Positions 1-6,143 of a stretch of 44,997 nt of DNA are shown here, piece after piece; the stretch's first letter is position 1; every line of letters starts with the position of its first letter. The DNA lies in IMG/VR virus record IMGVR_UViG_3300043446_002076, positions 1-44,997 of that record; one strand, written 5' to 3'. Source of the stretch: a virus. The position numbers and the translations under genes were made by a program. The notes beneath the pieces were generated by a model. That model saw nothing but the letters and a program-made list of their open reading frames with translations. It was not told the origin of the DNA and did not search any database.

Positions 1-1
1 T

Positions 2-529
2 TCAGCCATTGGTTCCCTCCAGCTCGGCGGCGATGGCGAGGAGTTTGCGCCGAGTTGCAGCTCGTTGGTCTTGCTCAAACCCATCCGGTGTGATGGAACC
101 AGTGCCGCCGGGTCGCATCCCTCGACGGAGGGAGATTTCCACCGGCACCACCTGATCAGCGACAGCGCGGAGGGCGGCGGCGATCGAGGGCAGGTAGTGC
201 CAGTCGTCGGGCTTCCCGCTGGCGGCTGCATTGAACGCCCAGAACACCTCCAGCGCTGCCGGCGACAGGTTGGCGATCCGTGCTGCTGGTGGCAGCACAG
301 CACGGCGCGCGGTCCTGGAGGGGCACAGCGACAGCCCCAGGTGGGTGAGGGCCTCCATGATCTCGTCGGCGCTACGTGTCCCGACGCTTTTGATCTGGAG
401 GAGGTCGCTGTAGGTGAAGCCGAGGAGGTCGCCAGCCGTTCGGACGGCTACACGGCGGAGCGCATTACTGGCCCTGGTGGAAAGGCCCATGTCCTCCACG
501 TTGGTTCTCAGCACGTCGGGATCAGCCAC
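2..529 (-). CDS. RNA polymerase alpha C-terminal-domain-like protein
   Basis: A 175-residue protein starting at a GTG that overlaps the stop of the upstream gene, with a GGAGGTGG ribosome site just before it. Residues 8-68 read like the alpha-CTD of bacterial RNA polymerase: a helix-hairpin-helix fold ending in HLGLSL. Aligned by eye with E. coli, R19, N22, G50 and S53 fall on R265, N268, G296 and S299, and K298 is replaced by R52, so the UP-element contact residues are mostly kept. Residues 75-175 match nothing I recognise. It has none of the alpha N-terminal assembly domain, so it cannot replace alpha. It may bind promoter DNA or host sigma or activator proteins. The last residues (TNG) come from the non-matching window tip; the copy at the right end ends in QP and overlaps the next gene by ATGA. 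Confidence 0.85.
   Translation of the reverse strand: MADPDVLRTNVEDMGLSTRASNALRRVAVRTAGDLLGFTYSDLLQIKSVGTRSADEIMEALTHLGLSLCPSRTARRAVLPPAARIANLSPAALEVFWAFNAAASGKPDDWHYLPSIAAALRAVADQVVPVEISLRRGMRPGGTGSITPDGFEQDQRAATRRKLLAIAAELEGTNG
15..140. repeat. Left copy of 126-bp terminal overlap
   Basis: Bases 15-140 are identical to 44872-44997. The alpha-CTD-like gene reads across this join in frame into the gene starting at 44865, so the repeat is best explained as the overlap of a circular assembly and not a biological duplication. Bases 1-14 differ from the sequence before 44872. Confidence 0.9.
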
Positions 530-977
530 GCTCCACCTCCTCCCGCAGCCACAACGAGCAGCCGTGCTGGCCTCGGGTGTCCAGCCACTCCGCCACAGCC
601 AGGATCGCGGCGCGGGCTTCGTCCGACCATTCCGCAATGGCTGAGGAGTGGAGTGGTTGACCACTATCCGTGGCGATGGCTTGCGCCACCCGCTCCATCA
701 GCCCACCGGCCGGGGCGGCGACCATTTTCTTGGCGTCAGGAAAATGGTCGGCGGCAGCCTCCAGCTTCACGATCCGAGCCCAGTTGCTCTCGTGCTGGGC
801 CTTGAGTCGATCCAGCTTGTCGTAGATCTCCTGGATGCAGGCTTTCTCCGTCTCGCGCTGGGCTTCCTGTACGGCAAGGCGGTCGCGGAGTTCGAGGATG
901 CAGGTATGAGTCCCCCCTCCGTCGGCGGCCCACCGCTGCTGCGTTGCCCACTGCTCCGGCGTTGCTTTGTGGGTCAT
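522..977 (-). CDS. Coiled-coil cyanophage small protein
   Basis: A 151-residue protein beginning MTHKATPEQW, an opening I associate with a protein family widespread in picocyanobacterial phages. The ATG at 977 is chosen over the longer frame because GGAGGTGGAG lies directly upstream and the start overlaps the stop of the preceding gene. Residues about 25-75 form a charged heptad-like helix that includes an LRDRLAVQE segment. The C-terminal part carries MERVAQAIA and a Trp-rich stretch, WLDTRGQHGCSLWLREE. Its stop overlaps the GTG of the alpha-CTD-like gene in a GTGGCTGA junction, so the two are probably translationally coupled. Function unknown. Confidence 0.8.
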   Translation of the reverse strand: MTHKATPEQWATQQRWAADGGGTHTCILELRDRLAVQEAQRETEKACIQEIYDKLDRLKAQHESNWARIVKLEAAADHFPDAKKMVAAPAGGLMERVAQAIATDSGQPLHSSAIAEWSDEARAAILAVAEWLDTRGQHGCSLWLREEVERG

Positions 978-1135
978 CGCTCCACCTCCCGCTGCTGCTG
1001 GCTCTGCTGCTCCAGCAGCCAGCGGGCCCAGCCCAGATGGGTCATCAGGGCATGGGTGCCTGGTGGTGCGGCATAGCCGGCAGCTGACCACCAGCTACGG
1101 AACAGCACCTCGAGTTCGGTGTCGGTGGGATTCAT
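974..1135 (-). CDS. Small Trp-rich hypothetical protein
   Basis: A 53-residue protein, MNPTDTELEVLFRSWW at its N-terminus, with a GTHALMTHLGWARWLLE core that resembles small proteins of cyanophages. A GGGAGG ribosome site lies 8 nt before the ATG. It overlaps both neighbours: its ATG shares bases with the stop of the upstream gene, and its TGA overlaps the next ATG. Function unknown; the position in a tightly coupled early operon supports it as a real gene. Confidence 0.75.
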   Translation of the reverse strand: MNPTDTELEVLFRSWWSAAGYAAPPGTHALMTHLGWARWLLEQQSQQQREVER

Positions 1136-1362
1136 TGCGGTTTCCTCCCAACAGCGATCGTGCGGGCATTGGGGTGACGATTACGGGCAAACACTTCAGC
1201 CTGCCCGGCACTGACGGCACGGATCAGCGTTGCCATCGGCTTACCACCGGCGCTGAAGCTGACCGTCACAGGCCAGAGCTTCGCCTTCGGGTCTGTCGTG
1301 CGCGTGATGCCTTCGCCAACATTCGTCGGTTCGTCAGCAGGGATCGGATAACGCATTGCCAT
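1132..1362 (-). CDS. Small early hypothetical protein
   Basis: A 76-residue protein (MAMRYPIPADEP start) that ends in an AGQAEVFARNRHPNAR segment. The ATG at 1362 shares its A with the TGA of the upstream frame, and GGGAG lies nearby. Its stop overlaps the ATG of the 53-residue gene. The composition is soluble, mixed alpha/beta, without membrane segments or recognisable motifs. It lies in the early operon and its function is unknown. Confidence 0.7.
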   Translation of the reverse strand: MAMRYPIPADEPTNVGEGITRTTDPKAKLWPVTVSFSAGGKPMATLIRAVSAGQAEVFARNRHPNARTIAVGRKPQ

Positions 1363-1718
1363 CAGCGAATCCGCTCCCATTGCTGCTGGTGGTGGCCTTC
1401 GACCCGCAGCGCATAGGCCGCCATGCCGACGCTCAGCAGCGTGAAAGCCACCAGCACCAGGTTTCCTAGGGCTCGGCCACGGGCTTGGGCCTTGGCAGCA
1501 GCCTGAGTGTGTCGCTGGATCCGATAGCGGGCGTCAAGCTCGCGATGCCGCCGCGTTGTGTGCTGGGCATCAATGCCCAGAGCAGCAGTCCTACGAAAGC
1601 TGCCATGGCCTGAGCTGAACAATGGCAGCCGAGGGGTAGCGTTCCTGGAATGATTGGCGGGCGCGGTCTGCGGTGTAACCGCTGGGGCAGATCCACTCGG
1701 TGACGTGGAGGATGGCAT
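1362..1718 (-). CDS. Putative single-pass membrane protein, start uncertain
   Basis: The C-terminal half looks genuine: a basic helical stretch (RHRELDARYRIQRH, then AAAKAQARGRA) followed by one membrane segment (LVLVAFTLLSVGMAAYAL) and a short polar tail ending at the next gene's start. The N-terminal part of the frame overlaps another credible gene at 1591-1758 and reads as low-complexity Pro/Ser, so the true start is probably inside the frame near 1600. No standard start codon with a ribosome site is visible there. An ATG in the neighbouring frame (MPSTQRGG, near position 1570) raises the possibility of a one-base frameshift or a sequence error. Function unknown. Confidence 0.45.
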   Translation of the reverse strand: MPSSTSPSGSAPAVTPQTAPANHSRNATPRLPLFSSGHGSFRRTAALGIDAQHTTRRHRELDARYRIQRHTQAAAKAQARGRALGNLVLVAFTLLSVGMAAYALRVEGHHQQQWERIR

Positions 1719-1758
1719 GGTTCTGAAGAGCTGAGGTGTAGAGAACGCGAAAGCACAT
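1591..1758 (-). CDS. Small early hypothetical protein
   Basis: A 55-residue protein beginning MCFRVLYTSALQNHA and containing HVTEWICPSGYTADRAR and a conserved-looking QERYP. The mix of Cys, Trp and ordered hydrophobic positions is unlike a chance frame. It begins 4 nt after the stop of the 109-residue gene with no clear Shine-Dalgarno sequence, so it is probably translated by coupling. It resembles small cyanophage proteins from memory only. Function unknown. Confidence 0.65.
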   Translation of the reverse strand: MCFRVLYTSALQNHAILHVTEWICPSGYTADRARQSFQERYPSAAIVQLRPWQLS

Positions 1759-1761
1759 GGC

Positions 1762-2091
1762 TCAGACGGCAGCAGCTGCTGTGATCACGTCCGCGATGCG
1801 GTGCAGGTCTTCCGCCAGGCGCTTGGCACCAGCGGCAGGCACCGGCAGGCAGTCGTCGGTGGCGTTGTCGGCGATGGCAGCGGCCACGGGCTCGATGGCG
1901 CCGATGAGCTGATCCAGCAGGGTCAGGAGAGGTGGGTTCTTGATGCCGCAGCCGGCCCAGGGGCTGGTGCCGGTGTACACCGGGAACGGATGTTGCTCAA
2001 GAACAAGGCGGGCAGCCTGCAGAACCTCGTCGGCCAGGGCGCCTTCGGCCACGGGGATAGCAGCGAGTGATGGGGCGGTGGTGGTGCTCAT
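1762..2091 (-). CDS. Early hypothetical protein
   Basis: A 109-residue, Ala-rich helical protein (MSTTTAPSLAAIPVAEG start). A central FPVYTGTSPWAGCGIKNP segment contains its only Cys. Two amphipathic helices follow, ending in HRIADVITAAAAV. Its ATG overlaps the TGA of the Gp157-like gene by ATGA, so it belongs to the same transcript. Function unknown. Confidence 0.75.
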   Translation of the reverse strand: MSTTTAPSLAAIPVAEGALADEVLQAARLVLEQHPFPVYTGTSPWAGCGIKNPPLLTLLDQLIGAIEPVAAAIADNATDDCLPVPAAGAKRLAEDLHRIADVITAAAAV

Positions 2092-2639
2092 TTGATGGAC
2101 CAGGAACGGCGGGTGTTGAGGGTGCAGCCGGGCACGGTGGCGCCGGCCTTGAGGGCAGCGGCCAGTGCCACGCGATCGGCGCTGGTGGTGGTCTTGGTGC
2201 GGCGGAACTGCTCGGGCAGGTCGTCGGCGGTGACGTCGGCGTCAATCTCGACTGAGGTGGTGGCGCGGCTGGTGAGCTTGTGCGCCGGGAGCTCCCACTT
2301 CGTCGCAGCGGGATCGACGTGAGACAGGGCGCGGATCAGCTGTTCCTGCATCACCTGAGCGCGGTGCTCGGCCTGCTCGGCCAGGGCGGCAAGGCGCTTG
2401 GCATGCTCGCGCTGAGCGTCGGCCTTGGCACGCAACTGATCGATCACCCAGCACCAGGCGTCAGCCTTGGCGGTGAGCGCGGCGCGGTTGCCGGCTTCAG
2501 CGGTGATCAGCTGCTCGAGGGCCTCGGTGGCAGCAGCCACGTCGGCGGGGTCGTCGGAGAACAGCCGCTCGGCGGTGTCGTCGATGCGGGCGGCCAGCAG
2601 CGTGGCTTCGGAGGTGAGGGCGAAGAGTGAGCTGGTCAT
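2088..2639 (-). CDS. Gp157-family (Siphovirus Gp157-like) protein
   Basis: A 183-residue protein with the layout of the Siphovirus Gp157 family: a long N-terminal coiled coil (residues about 1-110, including RAKADAQREHAKRLAAL), then a basic beta region (KLTSRATTSVEID), a DDLPEQFRRTKT stretch, and the C-terminal ALKAGATVPGC signature with a final strand ending RSWSIK. The family is common beside single-strand annealing, SSB and replication genes of temperate phages; its molecular role is not settled. The start overlaps the stop of a small acidic gene, and the stop overlaps the next start. Confidence 0.85.
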   Translation of the reverse strand: MTSSLFALTSEATLLAARIDDTAERLFSDDPADVAAATEALEQLITAEAGNRAALTAKADAWCWVIDQLRAKADAQREHAKRLAALAEQAEHRAQVMQEQLIRALSHVDPAATKWELPAHKLTSRATTSVEIDADVTADDLPEQFRRTKTTTSADRVALAAALKAGATVPGCTLNTRRSWSIK

Positions 2640-2785
2640 GTGCAGTGGAAGCGGGAGTTACGGTCTTCGGCGCTAAGGGATGGGTCGTCGTCTGAGTCGT
2701 CGGGCTCGTCGTAGAGCGGCGGGTCCGGCGGGTCGGCGTCGTCGCGGTGGACAGCCGGCCAGTGGTCGTCGTCGTCGTCGTACAT
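2636..2785 (-). CDS. Small acidic hypothetical protein
   Basis: A 49-residue, extremely acidic protein opening MYDDDDDHWPAV, rich in Asp and Pro and ending RNSRFHCT. It is the first gene after an operator-promoter module (2829-2870), with a leader of about 43 nt, and overlaps the Gp157-like ATG by ATGA. Such a composition could mimic DNA or bind a basic protein, but this is only inference. No ribosome site is evident. Confidence 0.65.
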   Translation of the reverse strand: MYDDDDDHWPAVHRDDADPPDPPLYDEPDDSDDDPSLSAEDRNSRFHCT

Positions 2786-2828
2786 GGCAGGTGGTGGTGT
2801 GGTGGTGGCGGTTCCAGTCGGGACCGAT

Positions 2829-2870
2829 GAGCAGACTATAGCCGGTTCCGTTGCGGATCAGCAACAACAG
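2829..2870 (-). promoter_or_regulatory. Operator-promoter module P1
   Basis: On the minus strand the sequence reads GTTGC-TGATCC-GCAAC (2865-2850), then 9 nt, then TATAGT (2840-2835). TTGCTG in the left half-site lies 18 nt from the -10. Transcription would start near 2828 and serve the acidic gene, the Gp157-like gene and those downstream. Confidence 0.75.
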
Positions 2871-2886
2871 AAGGGAGGCGGCAACC

Positions 2887-3132
2887 TCAGGGGGTGGGTA
2901 TCACCCCTCTGGGCAGCGCTGGAGGGGCTTTTCTGCGTGCAGCTGCCATCCGCTGGCGGTTCTGCTCACGGCCAGCGGGCGAGCGCTTCCAGCACTGAGA
3001 GCACAGCGGTGCCGTGCGAATGGACCGCACCAGCCGGCCGCACTGGGGGCAGGGCTGTGGCGCGTCCGGGTCGGGCAGGCCGGCCAGCCTGAGCCGGTAG
3101 CGGCGTGTGCGCTCGATGCTCCGGTCAGCCAC
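2887..3132 (-). CDS. Small zinc-ribbon protein
   Basis: An 81-residue basic protein. A CPQC...CSQC pair spaced by 15 residues forms a probable four-cysteine zinc ribbon, flanked by an Arg-rich N-terminus (RTRRYRLRLAG) and a basic tail (REQNRQRMAAARRK). The GTG start at 3132 overlaps the upstream TGA in the same GTGGCTGA junction seen before the alpha-CTD-like gene, which favours it over longer frames. The fold suggests nucleic-acid binding. It is the last gene before the P1 promoter. Confidence 0.75.
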   Translation of the reverse strand: MADRSIERTRRYRLRLAGLPDPDAPQPCPQCGRLVRSIRTAPLCSQCWKRSPAGREQNRQRMAAARRKAPPALPRGVIPTP

Positions 3133-3289
3133 GGCACTCCTCCAGCAGGGCGCGTGCATCACGCAGTAGTTGCAGCGCCTGCGTCAATCGCTGGTCGTAC
3201 TGCTCGGGCATCAGGCCCAGCGCAGTCAGGTCCATGTAGATGGCGGTCATCTGATCGCGCATCAGGTCATGCATGTCGTAGTCAGTCAT
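3125..3289 (-). CDS. Small helical hypothetical protein
   Basis: A 54-residue protein (MTDYDMHDLMRDQM start), a single long helix with LTQALQLLRDARALLEE. It overlaps the zinc-ribbon gene at a GTGGCTGA junction. Upstream lies about 120 nt of G+C-rich sequence with no gene I can support. Function unknown. Confidence 0.6.
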   Translation of the reverse strand: MTDYDMHDLMRDQMTAIYMDLTALGLMPEQYDQRLTQALQLLRDARALLEECRG

Positions 3290-3412
3290 GGCGTGGTGGG
3301 GTGGCGTGACGTGGTGGCGCACAGGGGCGCCGGGAAGGGGCCTGCAGGTGGCGTGACGCTGTAGGCACGCAGGGCGGGGCGGAGGCGCCTCGCAGGGGCG
3401 CACAGGCGGCGC

Positions 3413-3655
3413 TCAGTGCGCGTCGATGGCGCGGGCGATCCAGCGCTGGTAGCGCTCCTGCACCGCACTGTCGCGCTCCAGCCGAGCGACGCCCGCCCAG
3501 AGCGCGTCCAGCCGCTCGCGTGTGGTGACGGGGCGTGGCGCCACCGGGCGAGACAGCAGCGCGTCCACCCGCGCGGTGGTGGCGGCGTGCTCCGCCTCGA
3601 TGGCGGCGATCTCCGCCTCCAGGGCGGTGATGTCGGTGGTGGTGGTGTCGGGCAT
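3413..3655 (-). CDS. Small coiled-coil protein
   Basis: An 80-residue protein whose residues 8-35 form an acidic coiled coil (ITALEAEIAAIEAEHAA), followed by a basic second helix ending RWIARAIDAH. The ATG at 3655 is supported by GGAGG five bases upstream, which rules out the longer frame. It lies in the same early transcript as its neighbours. Function unknown. Confidence 0.7.
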   Translation of the reverse strand: MPDTTTTDITALEAEIAAIEAEHAATTARVDALLSRPVAPRPVTTRERLDALWAGVARLERDSAVQERYQRWIARAIDAH

Positions 3656-3684
3656 GGCGGCCTCCGGGGTGGTGGGTCGGGCGG

Positions 3685-3885
3685 TCAGACGACCGTGGCG
3701 AGCGTGTCGGCCAGTGCCGCCAGGTGGGCGTGTGCGGCGCACAGAGCGCGGCGCGTCTCGATTGGCAGCTGGCCCCACAGATCGGTGACCTGCAGCGCCT
3801 CCAGCGCGTCGATGGCGTCGACCGAGTGGTCGTGCGCCTCCTCCAGATCAGTGGCGGTGGCGGGGGAGAACGTGATGTCGTCCAT
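3685..3885 (-). CDS. Small helical hypothetical protein
   Basis: A 66-residue acidic protein (MDDITFSPATATDLEE start) with an LWGQLPIETRRALCAAHAHL helix. An in-frame ATG at 3942 would add 19 residues, but that stretch includes a sequence repeated at 4068-4085, so it is more likely regulatory DNA than coding. Function unknown. Confidence 0.55.
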   Translation of the reverse strand: MDDITFSPATATDLEEAHDHSVDAIDALEALQVTDLWGQLPIETRRALCAAHAHLAALADTLATVV

Positions 3886-4339
3886 GGGTGGTGGTGCGGG
3901 TGGCTCCCTCAGTGTGCGCCAGATCGTCACGCCGTAGCGCATGGCGGCGAGTGGTACAGGCGTATCGGAATCGGCCAGATCGACTGCGGCGCAATGGATC
4001 CGGTTCGTCTGTGCCGGTGACGTAGTGGCACACATAATCGGAAACTGGCACACTCGCCGCACACGCCTGTGCGCCAGATTGTCACAAGGGGCGCCGCATT
4101 GTGTATCCGTTCAGCACAGAAACACGCCGCATGGGTCAAACGTACTAGCGCTGAAATACATTGCGGTGACTGGGGTTTGGCCGATTCAGTACCGTCGTAC
4201 CTGTGAAAAACGTGGTTTCCACAGGTGTCACACTGACTCGCGTTACATCCGGTCACAAACAAGGGTGAGCAGATGTACTACAGGGTCAGATGCGCTGCAG
4301 CACAACGAGTTTGGGTGATAAGTGGTTCAGCCGTACTGC
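3886..4339. other. Gene-free region, candidate replication origin
   Basis: About 450 bp, less G+C-rich than its surroundings, in which I see no convincing gene. It holds an inverted repeat, ACCTGTGAAAA (4199-4209) and TTTCCACAGGT (4216-4226), whose arms contain two facing DnaA-box-like 9-mers (TTTTTCACA and GTTTCCACA). It also has an 18-bp direct repeat with one mismatch (3913-3930 and 4068-4085) and several GTGGCACAC/CTGGCACAC variants between 4026 and 4056. This composition suits a plasmid- or phage-type origin or a control region; neither is proven. Confidence 0.35.
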
Positions 4340-4741
4340 TCAGACGGCCCTGGGTTGTGGGTACAGGCGTACCACCAGCCGCTCTAGCGCCTCGCGGGCG
4401 GCCTGCAGCGTTGCGGTGATAGGTGCAACGGCTGCCAGCGGCTGCTGCGGGAGCACAGCGCAGGAACGGCTACTGATGGCGTCCACGGTGCGACGGGAGG
4501 CGACACCGGCTCGGTAGCACCATGCCGCGGCGGCCATGGTGGCGAGCAGGGCCAGCAGAGCGGCGTCGCGGGCCTGCTGCCGGTGCGCCCAGCACCAGCG
4601 GGCAGCGGCCTCGATGGCCAGCAGCACGCGGGCGATGGTGTCGAGCACCTGGCGGCGGTGGGCGTAGGCGTAGCGAGCGGCAGCAGTGGTGCCGGTGGCA
4701 ATGGCGCGCATGATCTGCATCGCCGTGGTGGTGGTGGTCAT
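4340..4741 (-). CDS. Putative membrane protein
   Basis: A 133-residue protein with Ala-rich helices. The likeliest membrane segment is LLALLATMAAAAWC near residues 63-76, preceded by basic HRRQ and HRRQQAR-type stretches. The start at 4741 overlaps the stop of a small upstream frame by ATGA; an alternative ATG lies at 4720. It is the first sizeable gene after promoter module P2. Function unknown. Confidence 0.6.
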   Translation of the reverse strand: MTTTTTAMQIMRAIATGTTAAARYAYAHRRQVLDTIARVLLAIEAAARWCWAHRQQARDAALLALLATMAAAAWCYRAGVASRRTVDAISSRSCAVLPQQPLAAVAPITATLQAAREALERLVVRLYPQPRAV

Positions 4742-4893
4742 GGTGGTGTGTGGTGGTGCCGGCCGGAGCGCTCAGGCTCGACGGCGGGCGGGAATGGTTT
4801 GCGGGCCTTGCACCCGCTCGGTCTCGTCTCGGTAACCCGGTCGTTTGACTGTTCCCGGGGTGGGCTCCTCGTGGCTTGCGCCGGGGTGCTCAC
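4738..4893 (-). CDS. Small leader-proximal hypothetical protein
   Basis: A 51-residue frame starting at GTG, immediately downstream of promoter module P2 (predicted leader of only about 12 nt) and overlapping the next gene by ATGA. It has a GCKARKPFPPAVEPE core and a His/Pro-rich tail. The overlap and position support translation; the low-complexity tail weakens the case. Confidence 0.45.
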   Translation of the reverse strand: MSTPAQATRSPPREQSNDRVTETRPSGCKARKPFPPAVEPERSGRHHHTPP

Positions 4894-4911
4894 GTCCGCC
4901 CCATGAACAGC

Positions 4912-4946
4912 ATCATAGGCCATCTGTTGCAGGGTTGCAACGGGAC
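4912..4946 (-). promoter_or_regulatory. Operator-promoter module P2
   Basis: The minus strand reads GTTGC-AACCCT-GCAAC (4941-4926), 8 nt, then TATGAT (4917-4912). TTGCAA lies 17 nt before the -10, which is close to ideal sigma-70 spacing. It faces the genes at 4893 and 4741. Confidence 0.75.
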
Positions 4947-5046
4947 CGCCATCGACGCGCCGATCAGGGGCAGTACGCTGCCGGCAGCACAGGGCTGTGG
5001 TGGTCCTGCTGCCGACACCGTGACTTTGTGTCGCCGTGTGGTGGTA

Positions 5047-5064
5047 GGGGCGCTTCGGCGCCCC
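5047..5064. other. GC-rich hairpin
   Basis: GGGGCGCTTCGGCGCCCC is a perfect 7-bp stem (GGGGCGC/GCGCCCC) with a CTTCGG-type stable loop, directly after the stop of the 48-residue gene on the minus strand and before promoter P2. There is no U-tract in either direction, so it may pause transcription or stabilise the 3' end and is not a classical terminator. Confidence 0.4.
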
Positions 5065-5066
5065 AC

Positions 5067-5213
5067 TCACCGCGCCGGTCTTACCAGCAACACCTCGGCA
5101 CCGGGATACAGGGTGCGGTACAGCCAGCCGGCCGCCCACTGGCTACGGGCCTGGATCAGGTCGTCGCGGGTGCGCGTCGGGTCAAGGCGAACGGTGACCC
5201 ACCAGGGGCTCAT
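5067..5213 (-). CDS. Small hypothetical protein
   Basis: A 48-residue protein (MSPWWVTVRLDPTRTRDDL start) containing QWAAGWLYRTLYPGAEVLLV, an ordered hydrophobic pattern. It overlaps the upstream zinc-binding gene by ATGA and ends just before the 5047-5064 hairpin, so it closes that transcript. Function unknown. Confidence 0.7.
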   Translation of the reverse strand: MSPWWVTVRLDPTRTRDDLIQARSQWAAGWLYRTLYPGAEVLLVRPAR

Positions 5214-5446
5214 GGCTCAGGCGCTGCTGGGGCAGGTTGCCGGTCTATGCCCTGCACCAGCGCAATGCCCCTGCGCAGGTAGCCGTAGTTCCTGACGTGG
5301 CTGACGCCAGTGACGGCGCCGCACAGATGGCAGGTGCCCTCCCAGCAGGTGCAGTCGCCCTGCAGCGGCAGGCCCCAGGCGCTGCCGCAGGGGTCGCAGA
5401 CGTGGGCGGCGCTCCAGAGCTGGGGCAGAGTTGGTGGGTCGATCAT
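5210..5446 (-). CDS. Zinc-binding small protein
   Basis: A 78-residue protein with six cysteines in pairs: CDPC near residue 17, CTC near 32 and CHLC near 39. This pattern fits a zinc-binding fold. The N-terminal MIDPPTLPQLW start at 5446 overlaps the upstream stop by ATGA. The C-terminus is Pro/Ala-rich. It is likely a nucleic-acid- or protein-binding early protein; function unknown. Confidence 0.7.
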   Translation of the reverse strand: MIDPPTLPQLWSAAHVCDPCGSAWGLPLQGDCTCWEGTCHLCGAVTGVSHVRNYGYLRRGIALVQGIDRQPAPAAPEP

Positions 5447-5658
5447 GGCTGCGGCTCCCGGCTGCGGATGGCGGCGTGGGAGCAACCAGCCAGAAAGGCT
5501 TCCCTTAACGCCCACCCATGCCATGCGTGGCCAAACGGTGAAGCTGCGTCGGCGGTATGAATGACGCTGTCCACATAGCGATAAGCAGCCTGAACCTCGG
5601 GATGAAGACCAATCTCTTGGTCGCGGATGTCGTGCTCAGGCAATGTGATGGCGATCAT
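5443..5658 (-). CDS. Small early hypothetical protein
   Basis: A 71-residue protein (MIAITLPEHDIRDQEIG) with a HAWHGWALREAFLAGC segment rich in His and Trp. No ribosome site is evident. Its stop overlaps the next gene's ATG. The IRDQEIGLHPE core and ordered hydrophobics support a real protein of unknown function. Confidence 0.65.
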   Translation of the reverse strand: MIAITLPEHDIRDQEIGLHPEVQAAYRYVDSVIHTADAASPFGHAWHGWALREAFLAGCSHAAIRSREPQP

Positions 5659-5680
5659 GGTGTTTCCGTGGTGGTGGGGA

Positions 5681-5896
5681 TCATGCCGGCTCCTCCGTGC
5701 GTGGTCGCAGTGGGATCACCTGCGCGTTCAGCTGGGCCAGCAGGCTGCGGGCTGCATCGTGGTGGCCGGTGACGGTCAGCTCAGCCGCCAGGTGCTCGAT
5801 CACGGCGCGGATGCCCGCAGGGCTGGTGACGTACTCCCAGCCCACGGCCTCGTGGTGGGCTTGCATGCAGCGGCCGGTCAGGGTGTTGTCAGGCAT
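5681..5896 (-). CDS. Small early hypothetical protein
   Basis: A 71-residue protein (MPDNTLTGRCMQAHHEAVG). Its second half is a helix (RAVIEHLAAELTVTGHHDAA) followed by LLAQLNAQVIPLRPR. GGAGG lies six bases before the ATG at 5896, which fixes the start. It overlaps the end of the upstream winged-helix gene. Function unknown. Confidence 0.7.
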   Translation of the reverse strand: MPDNTLTGRCMQAHHEAVGWEYVTSPAGIRAVIEHLAAELTVTGHHDAARSLLAQLNAQVIPLRPRTEEPA

Positions 5897-6143
5897 GGAG
5901 TGCCTCCACGTGATGCACGCGATACGCACCCCAACCGGGCGTGATGTCAACCAGTCCAGTGCGAGCCACGGCATTGATGCGACGGCTGACATGCGGCTGG
6001 CTGCAGCCCCACCGCTCGCGCAGGTCGCTGGTGGTGACCGTGCCGGGCGTCGGCGCCAGAGTCACCAGCTGCAGGTAGTCGAGCAGGGCCTGGTCCCGGT
6101 GCAGGCCGCGCAGGTCCAGCAGCGGGCGGATGCGGATGATCAT
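5889..6143 (-). CDS. Small winged-helix DNA-binding protein
   Basis: An 84-residue protein. Residues about 32-72 form a winged helix-turn-helix: TTSDLRERWGCSQPHVSRRI as the helix-turn-helix, then ARTGLVDITPGWGAYRVHHV as the wing. The start at 6143 overlaps the TGA of the disrupted upstream gene by ATGA. It is probably a transcription regulator or accessory DNA-binding protein of the early region; its target is unknown. Confidence 0.75.
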   Translation of the reverse strand: MIIRIRPLLDLRGLHRDQALLDYLQLVTLAPTPGTVTTSDLRERWGCSQPHVSRRINAVARTGLVDITPGWGAYRVHHVEALHA

